A stretch of DNA of 60,000 bases from Cryptomeria japonica (lineage: Eukaryota; Streptophyta; Pinopsida; Cupressales; Cupressaceae), in assembly GCF_030272615.1 (NCBI RefSeq), contig NC_081406.1, positions 484,501,900 to 484,561,899 on the forward strand. The letters run 5' to 3'. Positions 12,351-24,160 of this stretch are shown in pieces. Under the pieces are notes generated by a model. That model was given only the letters and a program-made list of their open reading frames with translations. It ran no database searches and was not told the origin of the DNA. The position numbers and the translations under genes were made by a program. Each line of letters begins with the position of its first letter. The stretch's first letter is position 1.

Positions 12351-13521
12351 TGTTGGCAATTTTTGTGCCAACCTTGTAGGGATCAATTATGGGAATTCAG
12401 TGTAACTAAGATTTTGTGTTAGTCAATACAGGTAACATGTCGTGTTATCGGTATAAGAAGAGTTAGCTTCTTCTTCATAGTTTTGCAAAGTCATATAACA
12501 TGAGGGTTATATGATGTGGCAATAACAGGTCATGTTATTGACCATAGGCTGGAGGGGCTCCCGGACGTAAGTGGGCCTCAATTATTTTTTGAGTTGACCA
12601 GGTCAGTAGGCCAAATCACTTAGGTTAAACTGGCTAGAGGGGCTCTTGGTCATCAGCGAGCCATTTTCCCCCTTCCTCTTACTGGTCGGAGGATTTTTGA
12701 ATGCAGCAAGCAGAGGCCGCGGGATAAGAATTTTCAAAGGCAAGAAAGTATTCCTCCTTATCCCACGGAGTGGAACAATGACAACAGTTGGGCCAATACA
12801 CAACTGATGATGTGGGATAAGCTATAGTACAACAAAAGTCAACATAGCCAAGAAAGCATGGACCCAGGGTGCCACGTCAGCTACCCATGACTGTTGGATC
12901 TTCATAAAGCCCGATCCAATGGCAATATTTTAATCTTCGATTTGGCTTTTGAGCACACTTACATGGAGAGATTTCACGCGTCCATCTACGCATGAGATCT
13001 CAGATCAACAACCAATTTTCAAACTTGTAGTTGCCATTGGCATTTAAAGTCTTTTGCAGGCAGTGGTTGTCAACCTGATGGTCGAGGTCATTTTTTGCTT
13101 AGTTGGTGCCCAATTTTGGACCTGATCTCACTGCAAGCACTAGATTTTGATGCCATAATGCAATACATGATGCCTGCTAATCATTCCAAATGCAACCCAT
13201 ACCTCTTCAACATGGTTTGAAGAATTTTTTGTGCCTACAGATGCCATCAAGTACACAGAGACGCATCTAGATGCAAGGTTTTCCCTGATTTGTAGAGATA
13301 TTTGCTCTTCTAGAGGCAGAGGATGTTCCCAAAGCTAGTTGTAGCATGCCATCAGATCTTGGATCTAATCTCTCCCTCTCCTCTGATATTTTTGTAACCT
13401 AACCCAGGTGGGGTTAGGTTTTTCTCAAATGTAACCATCTGAGTTATGCCTGATCTATAAAGGCAATTTTGTAACATTTGGTTCAGATCTTCTCCCTTCC
13501 TTTCTCATGCATAATTCTTAT
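12351..13521 (+). repeat. Element C 5' LTR, first part (U3)
   Basis: Aligns with 30907-32420 in the 3' LTR. Starts TGTTGGCAATTTTTGTGCCAA. It lacks most of the ~370 bp GATAAG-rich repeat region present in the 3' LTR. It is interrupted by element D after cttat (13517-13521), the left target-site copy. Confidence 0.88.
13456..13462 (+). promoter_or_regulatory. Probable TATA box, element C 5' LTR
   Basis: CTATAAAGGCAATTTTG is conserved in the 3' LTR at 32357 onward, in a plausible promoter position just before the D insertion point. Confidence 0.6.
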
Positions 13522-14658
13522 TGATGAATACTAAGAGGGGGGGGTGAATTAGTATGCCAAAAATCTTTGCACTTAAACACTTTACAAGACTGATAGTAAA
13601 CCGGTAAAATAGTTTAGCAGACAAACCGGTTAGCAGACATGCAAACCAAATAGCAAATAATGCATTCACCCATAGAAGCACAAACACCATAACACATGAG
13701 ATTTTCACGTGGAAACCCAAATGGAAAAAACCATGGTGAGATGGAACTCACAAGTAACTATCTGCAAAATAGGAACCAAACTGGTTAAGGTCTTACAATG
13801 TTCTTTACCAAAACAGATCCTGTTAGGAATCTCAATCTCTGTTTGGAGATAAGTCCGATTAAAGACAACCTTGCTAGAGGATTTTAGATCCACAGATGTG
13901 AACCACCTTGTTAGAGGATTTACAAAAGGCTTTTGGGCCTACCTAGTTAAGGGCTACAGACTTGTCAAAGATGTGAGTAATGAACAAGTGTTTCATCTAG
14001 CTAGTAGCACAAACTGCTTGGTTAGATCCTTGGTAGCTCGTTCCTAATGCACTCTACCATTACTTCAGTCTTCTACACATTCATATTCTCTCCAACTCCT
14101 CAATCACGTTAAACCCTAGTAACAACATAAAATTTCACTATATCCACATCAACAACCTAAAACCCTAGACATGATGTCCTTATAAAGGAATCTGATTTCA
14201 TATCGGTCCAATAGGATTACATAACAATTTCCTAGGTTCAATGAACCTGGAAATACTTGGTACCACGACACAAAAAAGCACCATTAAAGTGTCGGCACCA
14301 TCAAACAGTCGGTGGATGGTAATTCATCACAAAATGTTGGTTGGTAACTCATCAGAGAGTATTATCGGTTCATACAAAATGTCGGTTGTCGGTTTGACAA
14401 AAATGAAGAATGGTAAAAATGTGTTATTCCGTTTTAGTCCCTCGTATATCTTGGTATCCACGAACCGCTTGGGGTCAACATGCTTCTTTAGACCAGGAAA
14501 CACATTCTGCAAAACACCAATAGTCTAAAGACTATAATAGAACATACCGGTTGGAACAAATACTGGTTGTGCTCAAACTCATACATATAAAGGAGATCTC
14601 AATGCAAGTGTGTGTCCATCAATGACAATCACAACATAAACATCAAAAAATACCAACA
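13522..14658 (-). repeat. Element D 3' LTR
   Basis: Aligns along its length with 26716-27866. In plus-strand reading both start TGATGAATACTAAGAGGGG and end in CCAACA. The shared Copia block near 13721-13740 reads GGAAAAAACCATGGTGAG in plus orientation. A TATAAGG box is present on the minus strand near 14179-14187. Confidence 0.92.
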
Positions 14659-15145
14659 ATCTCCCCCTTTGGCATTGATGGCAACACTTAGGAAAATTTT
14701 TTTTTGGCATCTAAGTGTTTTACAACAAAATCATGCCATTAGCAAAATTTCCCCCCTAAGAATATACACTATGCCTTTGGCAATACAATGTATAACAATT
14801 TTGCATAAAGAGCATAAATATTGAGATATTCAGAGCATATATCAAAATTTTGATAACCAGATACTTTTCTCAAATAGAATTCTTCTCCCCCTTTCACAAA
14901 AATGACAAATTATAGCTAAACAATCCTATTTTCAAAATAATAAAGGTTTATGACAATAAGGAATAATACTTGTCAAAAACAGATTTAAAATCCTACAAGA
15001 ATTGTTTCATTGATAAAGACCAGGACTCAAGTAGGGAGGTGGCTACTTCCTTTTCTATCTGCATCTAGGAGATCTATTCTTCCATGGCATCAATTGTGCT
15101 CATCTCTTGTATAACTATTAGGGCATCCAGGTTCAGATAGCACTT
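14659..15145 (-). other. Element D polypurine tract and 3' untranslated region
   Basis: The minus-strand PPT GCCAAAGGGGGAGAT lies against the LTR (14659-14673). Further G-run tracts occur at about 14746-14757 and 14883-14890, as in the other Copia-type elements here. No ORF is recognised in the rest. Confidence 0.75.
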
Positions 15146-18100
15146 CTAAAGAACTTGCAATTGTGGGAGTAGTACCAGTTGTAGCTCCTGCAAATCTCTA
15201 GACCGGGTGCTGATCTCTTGCTCCATTTTTGCTGACTGGATGTGAAACCGGTGAACGGTTTGCCCATAAGTTGTAAAGGAGTCATAAGGTGGCTTGAATG
15301 TGCTCATGTAGGACTGCAAGTCCATTTGAAGCTTTTGCTTCTGAGCTAGCACATCATCATAGAATAGATGGGGTTGGGAGATCTTGCTGACTAGAAAATT
15401 CCCCTCATCCAGAGCATCCCTTATATCCTTTTGTTCTTTCTTTAGTTCAGATCGGAGCTCATTCAACTTCTTCACTAGAGCTATATTAAGAGCTTTTTGA
15501 TTCTCCTTTTTGACATTTGCCTCTGCTACCTCTTCTAGGCTCTGCACCTAATCATCCACTACTATGCATAGGAGCTTAAGTTTAGCTAGTGATGAATCGG
15601 TGTTGGGAAGATTTGTACTGGGTATCAAACCTGTAAGAGTGTCCATAGCCGCTTCAATTACATCCTGCTCCTTCTTCCTTTGAATGATTTCAAGGCACTC
15701 TTGAGCAACCTTGATGCTCTGCATTAGCTCTATTTCACTTGCAGACTGGAGATCGATAGAACTGGTGAGATCAGCCAGTTTGGCTTGACTCTTGGTTGCC
15801 TTCAAAGTTTCCATCTGGGTGCTCTTCTCCACTTCTCCTACCCTATCCTCTTCCACTTTCTTTTTCTCCACTTCTCTCCTCTTCTCCACTTCCTTGTCCT
15901 CCTCAGCCTTTTTCTTTTCTTCTTCCTTCTTCTTCTCTTGTTCCTTATCTTCCTCTTCTTTCTTCTTCCTCTCTGCTTCCTTCTTTTTCTCATGTTCCTT
16001 ATCTTCCTCTTCCTTCTTTTTCCTCTCTGCTTCCTCTTGCTTCTTTTTCTCTTCTTCATCTTTCTTCTTCTTCTCCTCTTCATCCTTTTTCTTTTTCTCT
16101 TCTTCATCCTTTTTCTTCTTCTCTTCTTCTTTCTTTTTTTGCTTCTCTTCTTCATCATTTTTCCTCTGCTTGACCTCTTCCTTTGCTGCTTCCTGTCTAT
16201 CCTTAGCTTGCTTATCAACTTGTTTAGCCTATTGCTCCTATCCTATTGCCTCAGATGGCGTTTCCTGAGTAACATCCTCTATGTCCAGAGCATCGACATC
16301 AATGGTGTTGATTGGTTCAACAATCGAATTTCCTTCATCATCAAATACTTCATCCAGTTTGGATATAATTGGTTCTTTTTTAGCTTGTCGATTGGCTAGA
16401 TGTGCTTTGTGAGACTCGACAATAGTTGTCATATAGTGATGAGTGTCTTTTTCGACATCATCAACTCTACCTTCTAACAGCCAGAGTCTTCTTCTTCTAG
16501 TGAAGAAGAGTCCTTTATTTTGGTCAATAATATCAAATAATTTAGAATTTGACAGGTCGAGAAATTATTGTGCAAACACTTTCTCCCTAATTTCCTTTTC
16601 CTTTTCTATGGCAATGTGCCATCTATTATCTAATTACATATATAAAGAATCAAGTGTCTGAGATTTAATCTCAGAGGGTGACTAGTCATTAACACATAAA
16701 TACTAAATTATTTCCTTTTCAACCACTTCCTTTTCATCATCATTAAAGTCATCAAAACACTCAATTAAGTCTTGTAGCACTTTTCTCCTAATATTCTTTA
16801 TTGTTCTTTGACAATGTGTCAAAGGTTTATAGGAAGAGATATCTATATTTATCGGTGTAGATGATGTCGGTTCATTCTTTGTCTTTCTCTTTGCTTGACG
16901 TGTTTTCTTTGGCTTTTCCTCAGACACATTTTCTTCTGAGTCTGGAGAGGTATTCCTTGTTTTCCTCTTTCTCTCGAACACTTTAGTTGGTTTTGCTTCC
17001 AGTTTCTTCTTGTCGAGTGACTGCTTGGTCACTTTTGGAGCTGCAGTAGTAACAGGTGCTGATGCTGCAGGCACTGCCTTTCCCTTCTTCACTGCAGGTT
17101 CTTTTCCTTTCTTTATAGAGGGTTCCTCGACCGATGTAACCCTTTCCATATAGGTTCCGGTCCTCTTTGCCTTAGGATCAAGAGGTGAGGCAATAAGGGT
17201 AGAGGCACTACCCTTCCATCATATCGTACATCACCTCATAGCCCATTGGCTCCACTTCTTCCTGTCTAGGCTCAACAGCCTCCATTATGCATTGATCCAC
17301 CTTGATGGTGAAATAGATATTGTCCTCATATTTCTTGACAATGTCACCAGATATTCTCATTCTTTCGCTCATTTTTCATCTAAACTCATCAAAATACTTG
17401 TTTAGAACATCAAGGTAACTGGTTCCAATTGCTTCAATGCTTTCCTTGATTTGCTTGGTCACTGGTTGGTCAACAGACCACTAGACATATCCTACTCCTG
17501 GAAAGTAGCCTTGGAAATAGAAGAACAAGCCAACCAGTAGTTGCCCAAACTTGAACCTTAGTGCATTATCCTGTTTGATCGACTTCAGATTCAATAGGAT
17601 TTGTCTCTGCATACTAGTGCATAGATCAAATGATGCATCCTCCTTTATCATCCGGTAAGCGGTATTTACTGCTGCAGCAGATATAGAGTTAATTCTGCTG
17701 GCTGAGAATGTCCTATATCCAATCACCATACATGCATACTTCACCAGATCATCCTTGATAGAATTGACTGTCATGCCTCATGAGTCGCTCATTGAACCGG
17801 TGAGCTTGGACATTTTAGTTTTGCTTACCGTCCTTAGGGCTAGCACTTCCCCTATGTTGTAGAATCCAGTGACTGTATGAATTGCCTGCGGTGTGATATC
17901 ATGTGTTCTCTCCAGGTACATCTTGTCACCATGGACTTTGCTCAGAATGATCCTTATATGATCCTCTGTGAAGTCCTCCAGGAAGTAAATAGCATTGTGG
18001 AGCTTCTTCTTCTCCAAAATATCATACTCCAGTTTTATCTTCTTATCCTTTCCACAAAATAAACCTAAATGGGAGTGGATGGTTAGAGACCCTAGGTCTT

Positions 18101-18248
18101 CAATCTTGCAATCTATGTAGTTAGAAATTCCCTCTTCTACTATCACACCAGCTAGAACTTGTGATAACGCATTATATTTAGACTTGCGTTGAATAAAACT
18201 TGTAGACTCGACAGATGCACTAGAACTGGTATGAGATGCAGAAGCCAT
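15146..18248 (-). pseudogene. Element D accessory ORF (~1000 codons), unknown family
   Basis: It begins at the ATG at 18248 (MASASHTSSS). Residues ~1-330 form a mixed alpha-type region with landmarks VHGDKMYLER, ITPQAIHTVTG, LVKYACMVIGYR, AAAVNTAYRMIKEDASFDLC and FKFGQLLVGLFFYF. These correspond, in order, to landmarks in element G's ORF (VHGDFMWL, ISKEAIKAVTG, VRYVSMVLGYR, AYEMVKNNARIDIC, FHFGNLLVCLMLYF). Stops occur near 17777, 17480 and 17387, and a frameshift lies near 17150-17220. The middle (17149-16703) is Lys/Pro-rich with bipartite-NLS-like basic clusters. Next come an acidic stretch (16432-16238), a Lys/Glu low-complexity repeat (about 16200-15840) and a helical C-terminus (15889-15146). 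I know no family for it. It is not protease, RT, RNase H or integrase. A nuclear or RNP role is speculation. Confidence 0.65.
15840..16200 (-). repeat. Lys/Glu-rich coding low-complexity tract in element D
   Basis: The minus strand codes degenerate repeats such as KKKEEEDKEHEKKKEAER and KKKDEEEKKKKDEEE. On the plus strand this appears as a TTC/TCT-rich tract that produces spurious Phe/Ser/Leu-rich ORFs. Confidence 0.8.
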
Positions 18249-18698
18249 GATAGAAATTTCAAAAACTCGAGAAATACCTTTTGAAACATGTGAATTTAGG
18301 GCTTGCTGAGTCTCCTTCACTTCACACTTCGTCGGTTGCTGAATCATCGCTTTGTGTTCTCCACTTGACTGTTTGCAATTTGAATTTGAATCTCCTTTGT
18401 GGTTTCTCAATTTCTCAAAATCTCAGCTCAAATCGCCTTTTCATCACTCTGCTCTTTGAAAAACTTTTCTTTGCTCGAAAAATGATAGTGAGAAATGATT
18501 TGAAAAATCCTTTTAAGTATGTTTCTCACCTACCGTCATTAATGCTCCTCCATTAGGGTGTGAACCCTAATTTTCCTTTTTACCATTTTTGGTCTTCTAC
18601 CAAATGACAGGTATTACATACTGATTAAAGTCTTTTACCGGTGTAAACTGGGGGTTCGAAACATTTTGCCATTTACTCCCCCTAAGCTTTTCTGAAGC
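18249..18698 (-). other. Element D spacer between the gag-like and accessory ORFs
   Basis: No conserved protein is visible. The open frame upstream of the ATG at 18248 (to 18410) has no counterpart in element G, so I treat it as leader sequence. Confidence 0.5.
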
Positions 18699-18909
18699 TT
18701 AGTTTTCCACACTAGGTGCAGAAACTGATTCCTCTTGTAACACCGCTGGTTTCTTCTTCCAGGTTTTGTTCATGTCTACTTGAATAGTGTCAACATCAAT
18801 GTGTCCTTCCGGAGTGACCGATATACCATCAGATATGTCCTTTCTTGATCTACAGAATCCGGCAATGTGACCCAGTTTGTTGTAGTGATAGAAGACCAAT
18901 CCAGGTGCT
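18699..18909 (-). pseudogene. Element D gag-like ORF, C-terminal fragment (fourth zinc knuckle)
   Basis: This continues the ORF at 25614-26677, which element J split. It begins with a degraded knuckle (FYHYNKLGHIAGFC, where two Cys have become Phe/Tyr) and ends after a short Thr/Val-rich tail. Removing J and one copy of its GTGCT duplication keeps the same frame on both sides. Confidence 0.75.
18905..18909 (+). repeat. Left target-site duplication of element J (GTGCT)
   Basis: An identical pentamer occurs at 25609-25613, directly after the right LTR. Confidence 0.95.
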
Positions 18910-19949
18910 TGTTGGTATTTTGGTATGGTTTTGTCATTGATGACAACACCTACTTTGAAGATCTAGCAACATTCACTGGCAAGCAAGTAAACTGTGCAAC
19001 AGTTATTGGTATCACCGGTAGGATATATTGTTCACCGGTACCTGGAATGATATGGAAGACACTTGGTAATGTCGAAGACATCGTGTGGACACTTTGTTTT
19101 GAAGAAATAATCATTGGTATATTCATATTTGCATATTTGCTTTTACTGGCAAATAGGTCCAGGTTATCTAGGGTTACACCGGCAGGTTTATCTTTTCCAG
19201 ATCAGCATGGCACGCTATGGAGATGATTTATTATTGTTGTAAATGCATTAAGCCGACATGTTTAATTGGTTATTGCATCGGATATTATATTGTTTGTAAA
19301 ATGTTTTATTGTAATATCATGTAGAGCTGACCTACTAAAATTGGTCTTAGGGTATGGTATAAATGTAAGATCTTATTTGTAAGATCAAGTGTGGAATGCG
19401 AAAAAGAATTGAGTGAAGGTATATGCGAGATCAAGTAGGGATATACATGAAGACATCATTTGAAGGTGAAGCTAGGTTTTTGTATAAGCATATTAGCATT
19501 ATACTGGTACTGAATCTAGCATATGAAGATGCTATTTTGTACAGTACATTCTTATTGGATTTAACCATCCAACTGTAGTCAGTGTGACTCCCATTTTGTG
19601 ATTGAGCAATGAGCTCTAGGCTGTTGGCCTTTCTGCATGTGCAGACCCCATTTATGTACACTTACTATCTGTAGTAGTATCATCTAATTGTGGGTAAGGT
19701 TTCCCACCATGGTTTTTCCCCTTACAGGGTTTCCACATACAAATATTGGTGTCATGTGTTGTGGATGACTTTATGTTTATGTTTCATGTATTAATCCTTA
19801 CCAGTATAACAATTTACTGTTAACATTGTCTACCGGCATACTTAACTGGTTTACCAGTATTAAGCATTAAGTTGGTTAATAATTTTTTGGTTTGAATTTA
19901 TTAGACAGCTGATTCATCCCCCCCTCTTAGTTGTCTCTGGGACCTAACA
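18910..19949 (+). repeat. Element J 5' LTR (1040 bp)
   Basis: Starts TGTTGGTATTTTGG and ends CCTAACA. Aligns end to end with 24564-25608. The conserved Copia block TTCCCACCATGGTTTTTCCC is at 19701-19720. Confidence 0.96.
19358..19364 (+). promoter_or_regulatory. Probable TATA box, element J 5' LTR
   Basis: GGTATAAATG is identical in the 3' LTR (25018-25024), and the related H LTRs have the same region. Confidence 0.6.
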
Positions 19950-19951
19950 AT

Positions 19952-19963
19952 TGGTATCAGAGC
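19952..19963 (+). other. Element J primer-binding site (initiator tRNA-Met type)
   Basis: TGGTATCAGAGC lies two bases after the 5' LTR ends in CA. The match to the standard Copia primer site is perfect. Confidence 0.95.
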
Positions 19964-20005
19964 TTAGTCCTCTTTTGCAGAAGTTTAACAACTTGAGGAG
20001 ATCCA

Positions 20006-23000
20006 ATGTCTACTAATTATTTTAGGAAGGACAGTCCTAAACTTGATGGAACCAACTATGGGATATGGAAGATCAGAATGGAGACACATTTGAATTGCAT
20101 TGGTAAAGACATCTAGGAAGTTACTAAGAATGGTTATACTGCTGTTGTAGCTAGTCAGACTGCTCCAACTACCTTAGCTAAAGATGAAGAAAATGATTGC
20201 AAAGCAAGAGAAGCACTTTTGAACGCATTATCAGATCAACAAATCATGGGATTATCAGATAGGTCTACTGCTAAAGATATTTGGGATCACTTGGAAACAC
20301 TGAATGAAGGAGATTCCACAGTCAAAATTGCAAAACTTGAAAGCTTCTGAGTTAGGTATGAACATCTGAAAATGGAAGAAGATGAAAGGATTTCTGCTTT
20401 TATGGAAAGAGTAAATGAAATTGCTTTGGGTATTAAATGTTGTAGAGGAACCTTGAGTGAGGATGAAATTGTTTCAAAAATCTTAAGAGGTTTTCCACTG
20501 GCATATAAAATGAAGGCTACTACTATAAATGAGTTGAGAACAATGCCTAATACATTAGTAACTAGGGATACATTAATTGGAAAACTTTCAGCCTTTGAAA
20601 TTGAGGAATTTGGTCCTATTGCTACTATAAAGACTGATTTGGCCTTTAAAGCATCAACATCATCTGCTCCATCATTTGACAAATCAGACTAGAGAGCCTT
20701 TTATGCAAGAGAACTTGAAGAATCTAGAAAGGAGAATAAAGAGCTTGAAGAACTTGAAGCACTATTTGCAAGGAAAATGCCAAAAGGTCCAATTGGAAGT
20801 AAATATGAAGGTAAAGCACCCTTTAAATGTTTTAACTACAATAAGATTGGTCATATGGCTTCAAGATGCCCTGGTAGACATGCTAGACTAAGAGAAGAAG
20901 ATAGAAGAACATACAAGCCTAATCCTGAATATCAGAGATACAGATTTAAAAAGAACAAAGATAAATCTTGTTACATTGCTGATGAAGGTGTGACTGATGA
21001 TTCTGATGAGAATCCAACAGAGAATGGACGAGTTTTTGTTGCTATAACAGAAGATCAACTGGCACCTACTGCTCAACCAATAGAACAAGCCCTAGCAGCT
21101 AAAGTTGAAGGAAAGGATGAATGGATTATTGACTCAGGATGCTAACATCATATGACTGGAGACAAAGGTAAATTCTTGAACTTTGAAGAATACAATGGAG
21201 GTTTAGTAAGATTTGGAGATGACAAAGCATGTTCAATCAAAGGTAAGGGTTCAATATCTCTTAATGGTAAGCATAACATTGACAATGTCTACTATGTTGA
21301 AGGATTAAAGCATAATCTTTTAAGTGTTGGTCAATTAGTTGAGAAGAAATTTTAGTTACAATTTAAAAATAGAAAATGCAAAATCATGAATAGAACTGGT
21401 TTGGAAATTGCAACCGATAATCAGACTAGAGGCCATATCTTTCATTTGAATAACATTGAAAAGGCATGCTTAATTGCACATATAGATGAAAGTTGGTTAT
21501 GGCATAAGAGACTATGTCATGTAAACTTTGATTGCATGGTAAAAATCAGTACTTCTAAGGCAGTTAGAGATCTACCTAAAATTGTGAAACCTCATAATAC
21601 AATTTGTAAGGAATGTCAATTTGGAAAACAAGTTAGAGCTAGTTTCAAAAGTATTCCAGACAAATCCAATAATGCTCTTGATTTAATGCACACTGATTTA
21701 TGTGGTCCAGCTAGAACTAGAAGCTTACAAGTTGATAGATATTTCATGCTAATTATTGATGATTATTCTAGAATGTGTTGGGTTCCTTTTCTCAGGGAGA
21801 AATCAGAAGCACTTGGAAAGTTCAAACTATTCAAAGCAATGGTTGAAAATGAAACTGGTAAGAAAATCAAATGTTTAAGATTAGATCAAGGAGGAGAATT
21901 CACATCTAAGGACTTTAATACATTCTGTGAAGTAAATGGAATCAGAAGACAGTTATCAGCACCTCGGACACCACAACAAAATGGAGTTGTTGAAAGGACA
22001 AACAAAACTATCTTGGATGCAGCTAGAGGTATGTTATCAGAAGCAAATCTACCACATGTGTATTGGAGAGAGGCAGTTAGCACTGCTGTCTATACATTCA
22101 ACAAAGTTCACATCAAAGGTGAAATCAGTAAGACCCCTCATGAACTATGGTTTGGTAATACTCCTACTCTTAAATATTTCAGAATTTTTGGAAGTAAATG
22201 TTATATTAGAAGAGATGAGTATATTGACAAATTTGATCCTAGTAGTGATGAAGGAATATTTCTTGGTTATTCATCTAAGAGCAAGGTATATAGATGTTTT
22301 AATAAAAGATTGCAGAAAATTGTTGAGAGTACAAATGTGAAGATTGATGAACAATTCAGAGGAACTTCAAGGTATATAGACTCTGAACCGGCAATAGAAA
22401 TTTTGACAAATGAACCTATACTGAATCCACTGGTACAGAATGAAGATCCTGTTACCCCAGTATCATCAAAAGATTCCACAATATTTGAAGAACAACAGCA
22501 AACTAAGACACCTTGGTATGTAAGATTGAATCATTCTGAAGCTTAGATAATTGGAAACAAATTCAAGGGAGTTATGACAAGAGGAAGATTGGCAAATGAA
22601 GAGGTATGTCTTATTTCTCAAATTGAACCATCATCTATTAATGAGGAATGTGAAGATAAATTTTGGAATAAAGCTATGGAAGAAGAATTAGGACAAATTG
22701 AGAAAAATAATACTTGGACATTAGTTCCCCGGCCTAAAGATAAAAATGTAATTGGAACTAAATGGGTATATAGAAACAAACTTAATGAAGATGGTAAGGT
22801 TGTCAGAAATAAAGCAAGACTAGTGTGTAAGGGATATTCTCAAAAATAAGGAGTTGATTACAATGAAACCTTTGCACCGGTAGCCAGAATTGAGGCAGTT
22901 AGATTATTCTTGGCTTTTGCAGCTCACAAGGACTACAAAGTCTATCAAATGGATATTAAATGTGCATTTTTGAATGGAGATCTTGAAGAAGAAGTATATA

Positions 23001-24160
23001 TTGAACAACCTGATGGATTTTCTTTGACAGATGACAATGATATGGTTTGCAGGTTAAGAAAAGCTCTGTATGGATTGAAACAAGCCCCAAGAGCTTGGTA
23101 TGCAAGGCTGGATAAGTATCTTTTGAAGATTGGTTTTACTAAAGGAAATGCAGATAGCAATTTATATTACAAAATAACTAATGATGAAATCTTGATTATT
23201 GAAGTATTTGTTGATGATATAATCTTTGGAGGAGAAGATGGATTATGTAAGGAATTTTCACTTGAAATGCAACAAGAATTTGAAATGTCTATGATTGGAG
23301 ATATAAAATTCTTTTTAGGTTTGCAGATTTCTCAGACTGATAAAGGTATATTTTTGAGTCAATACAAGTACTTAAAAGAATTACTAAAGAAATTTGGGAT
23401 GGAGAACTCTAAACCGGTAAGCACACCTATGACTACAAATGACAAATTATCTCAAAGGGATGAATCTACACCTGTTAATCCAACTAGATACAAATCTATG
23501 ATAGGAGGTTTACTGTATTTGACACAAACCAAGCCTGATATTATGAATGCAGTATGTATTGTTTCTAGATTTCAGAGTAATCCTAGGGAAAATCATGAAT
23601 CAGCAGTAAAAAGGATTTTTCGGTACTTACAAGGCACATCAAATCTTGGATTATGGTATCCTAAAGATGAAAATTTTGATCTATGTGCATACACAGATGA
23701 AAATTGGCCAGGAGATGTAGATGATAGAAAGAGCATCACTGGAGGAGCATTCTTTCTTGGAAAGAGATTAGTTTCTTGGTTAAGCAAGAAACAGAGTTGT
23801 ACATCTTTATCAACAACAAAATCAGAATATGTTGCAGCAGCAACTAAGTGTACATAGGTATTATGGCTTAAGCAAATGTTGAAAGATATAAAGGTAAAAT
23901 GAAAGGAACCTATTACTATATACTGTGATAACACTGCAGCAATTGATATATCTAAGAATCTAATATTACATTCTAAAACAAAACATGTTTCTATCAAACT
24001 GAATTTTCTAAGGGAAAAAGTTGAAGAAAAAGAGATAAAATTGGTTTATGTGAATACTAAATAACAGCTTGTAGATATTTTCACAAAACCTTTGCCTAAG
24101 GAGACTTTTGAATATCTCAGAGATCAGCTTGGAGTCATACCACCATCGGTAGAGATTTAG
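20006..24160 (+). pseudogene. Element J gag-pol polyprotein, ten nonsense codons, no frameshift
   Basis: One frame of 1385 codons starts at ATG 20006 (MSTNYFRKDSPKLDGTNYG). Domains in order: gag/UBN2 (20006-20700); zinc knuckle CFNYNKIGHMASRC with its second Cys lost (~20826); protease IIDSGC (~21125); gag-pre-integrase (~21480-21650). Integrase has HTDLCGPA, LDQGGEF and QQNGVVER, so the DDE residues are retained. RT has the Copia motif FVDDIIFGGE near 23206, and RNase H runs from ~23660 to 24160. Stops fall at 20114, 20348, 20690, 21143, 21353, 22544, 22847, 23855, 23900 and 24062. The family is the same as H. The product would be cut by its own protease to form particles and copy the element. 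Confidence 0.93.

Noticed and set aside
15785-16399. Plus-strand ORFs rich in Leu, Phe and Ser that look like a membrane protein
   Set aside because: They are the antisense shadow of the Lys/Glu-rich tract in D's minus-strand accessory ORF.
15146-18248. Calling D's and G's long ORF a captured host gene
   Set aside because: No intron traces or host homologue could be recognised, and both elements carry it at the same position. An element-specific gene is the simpler reading, though capture in an ancestor remains possible.
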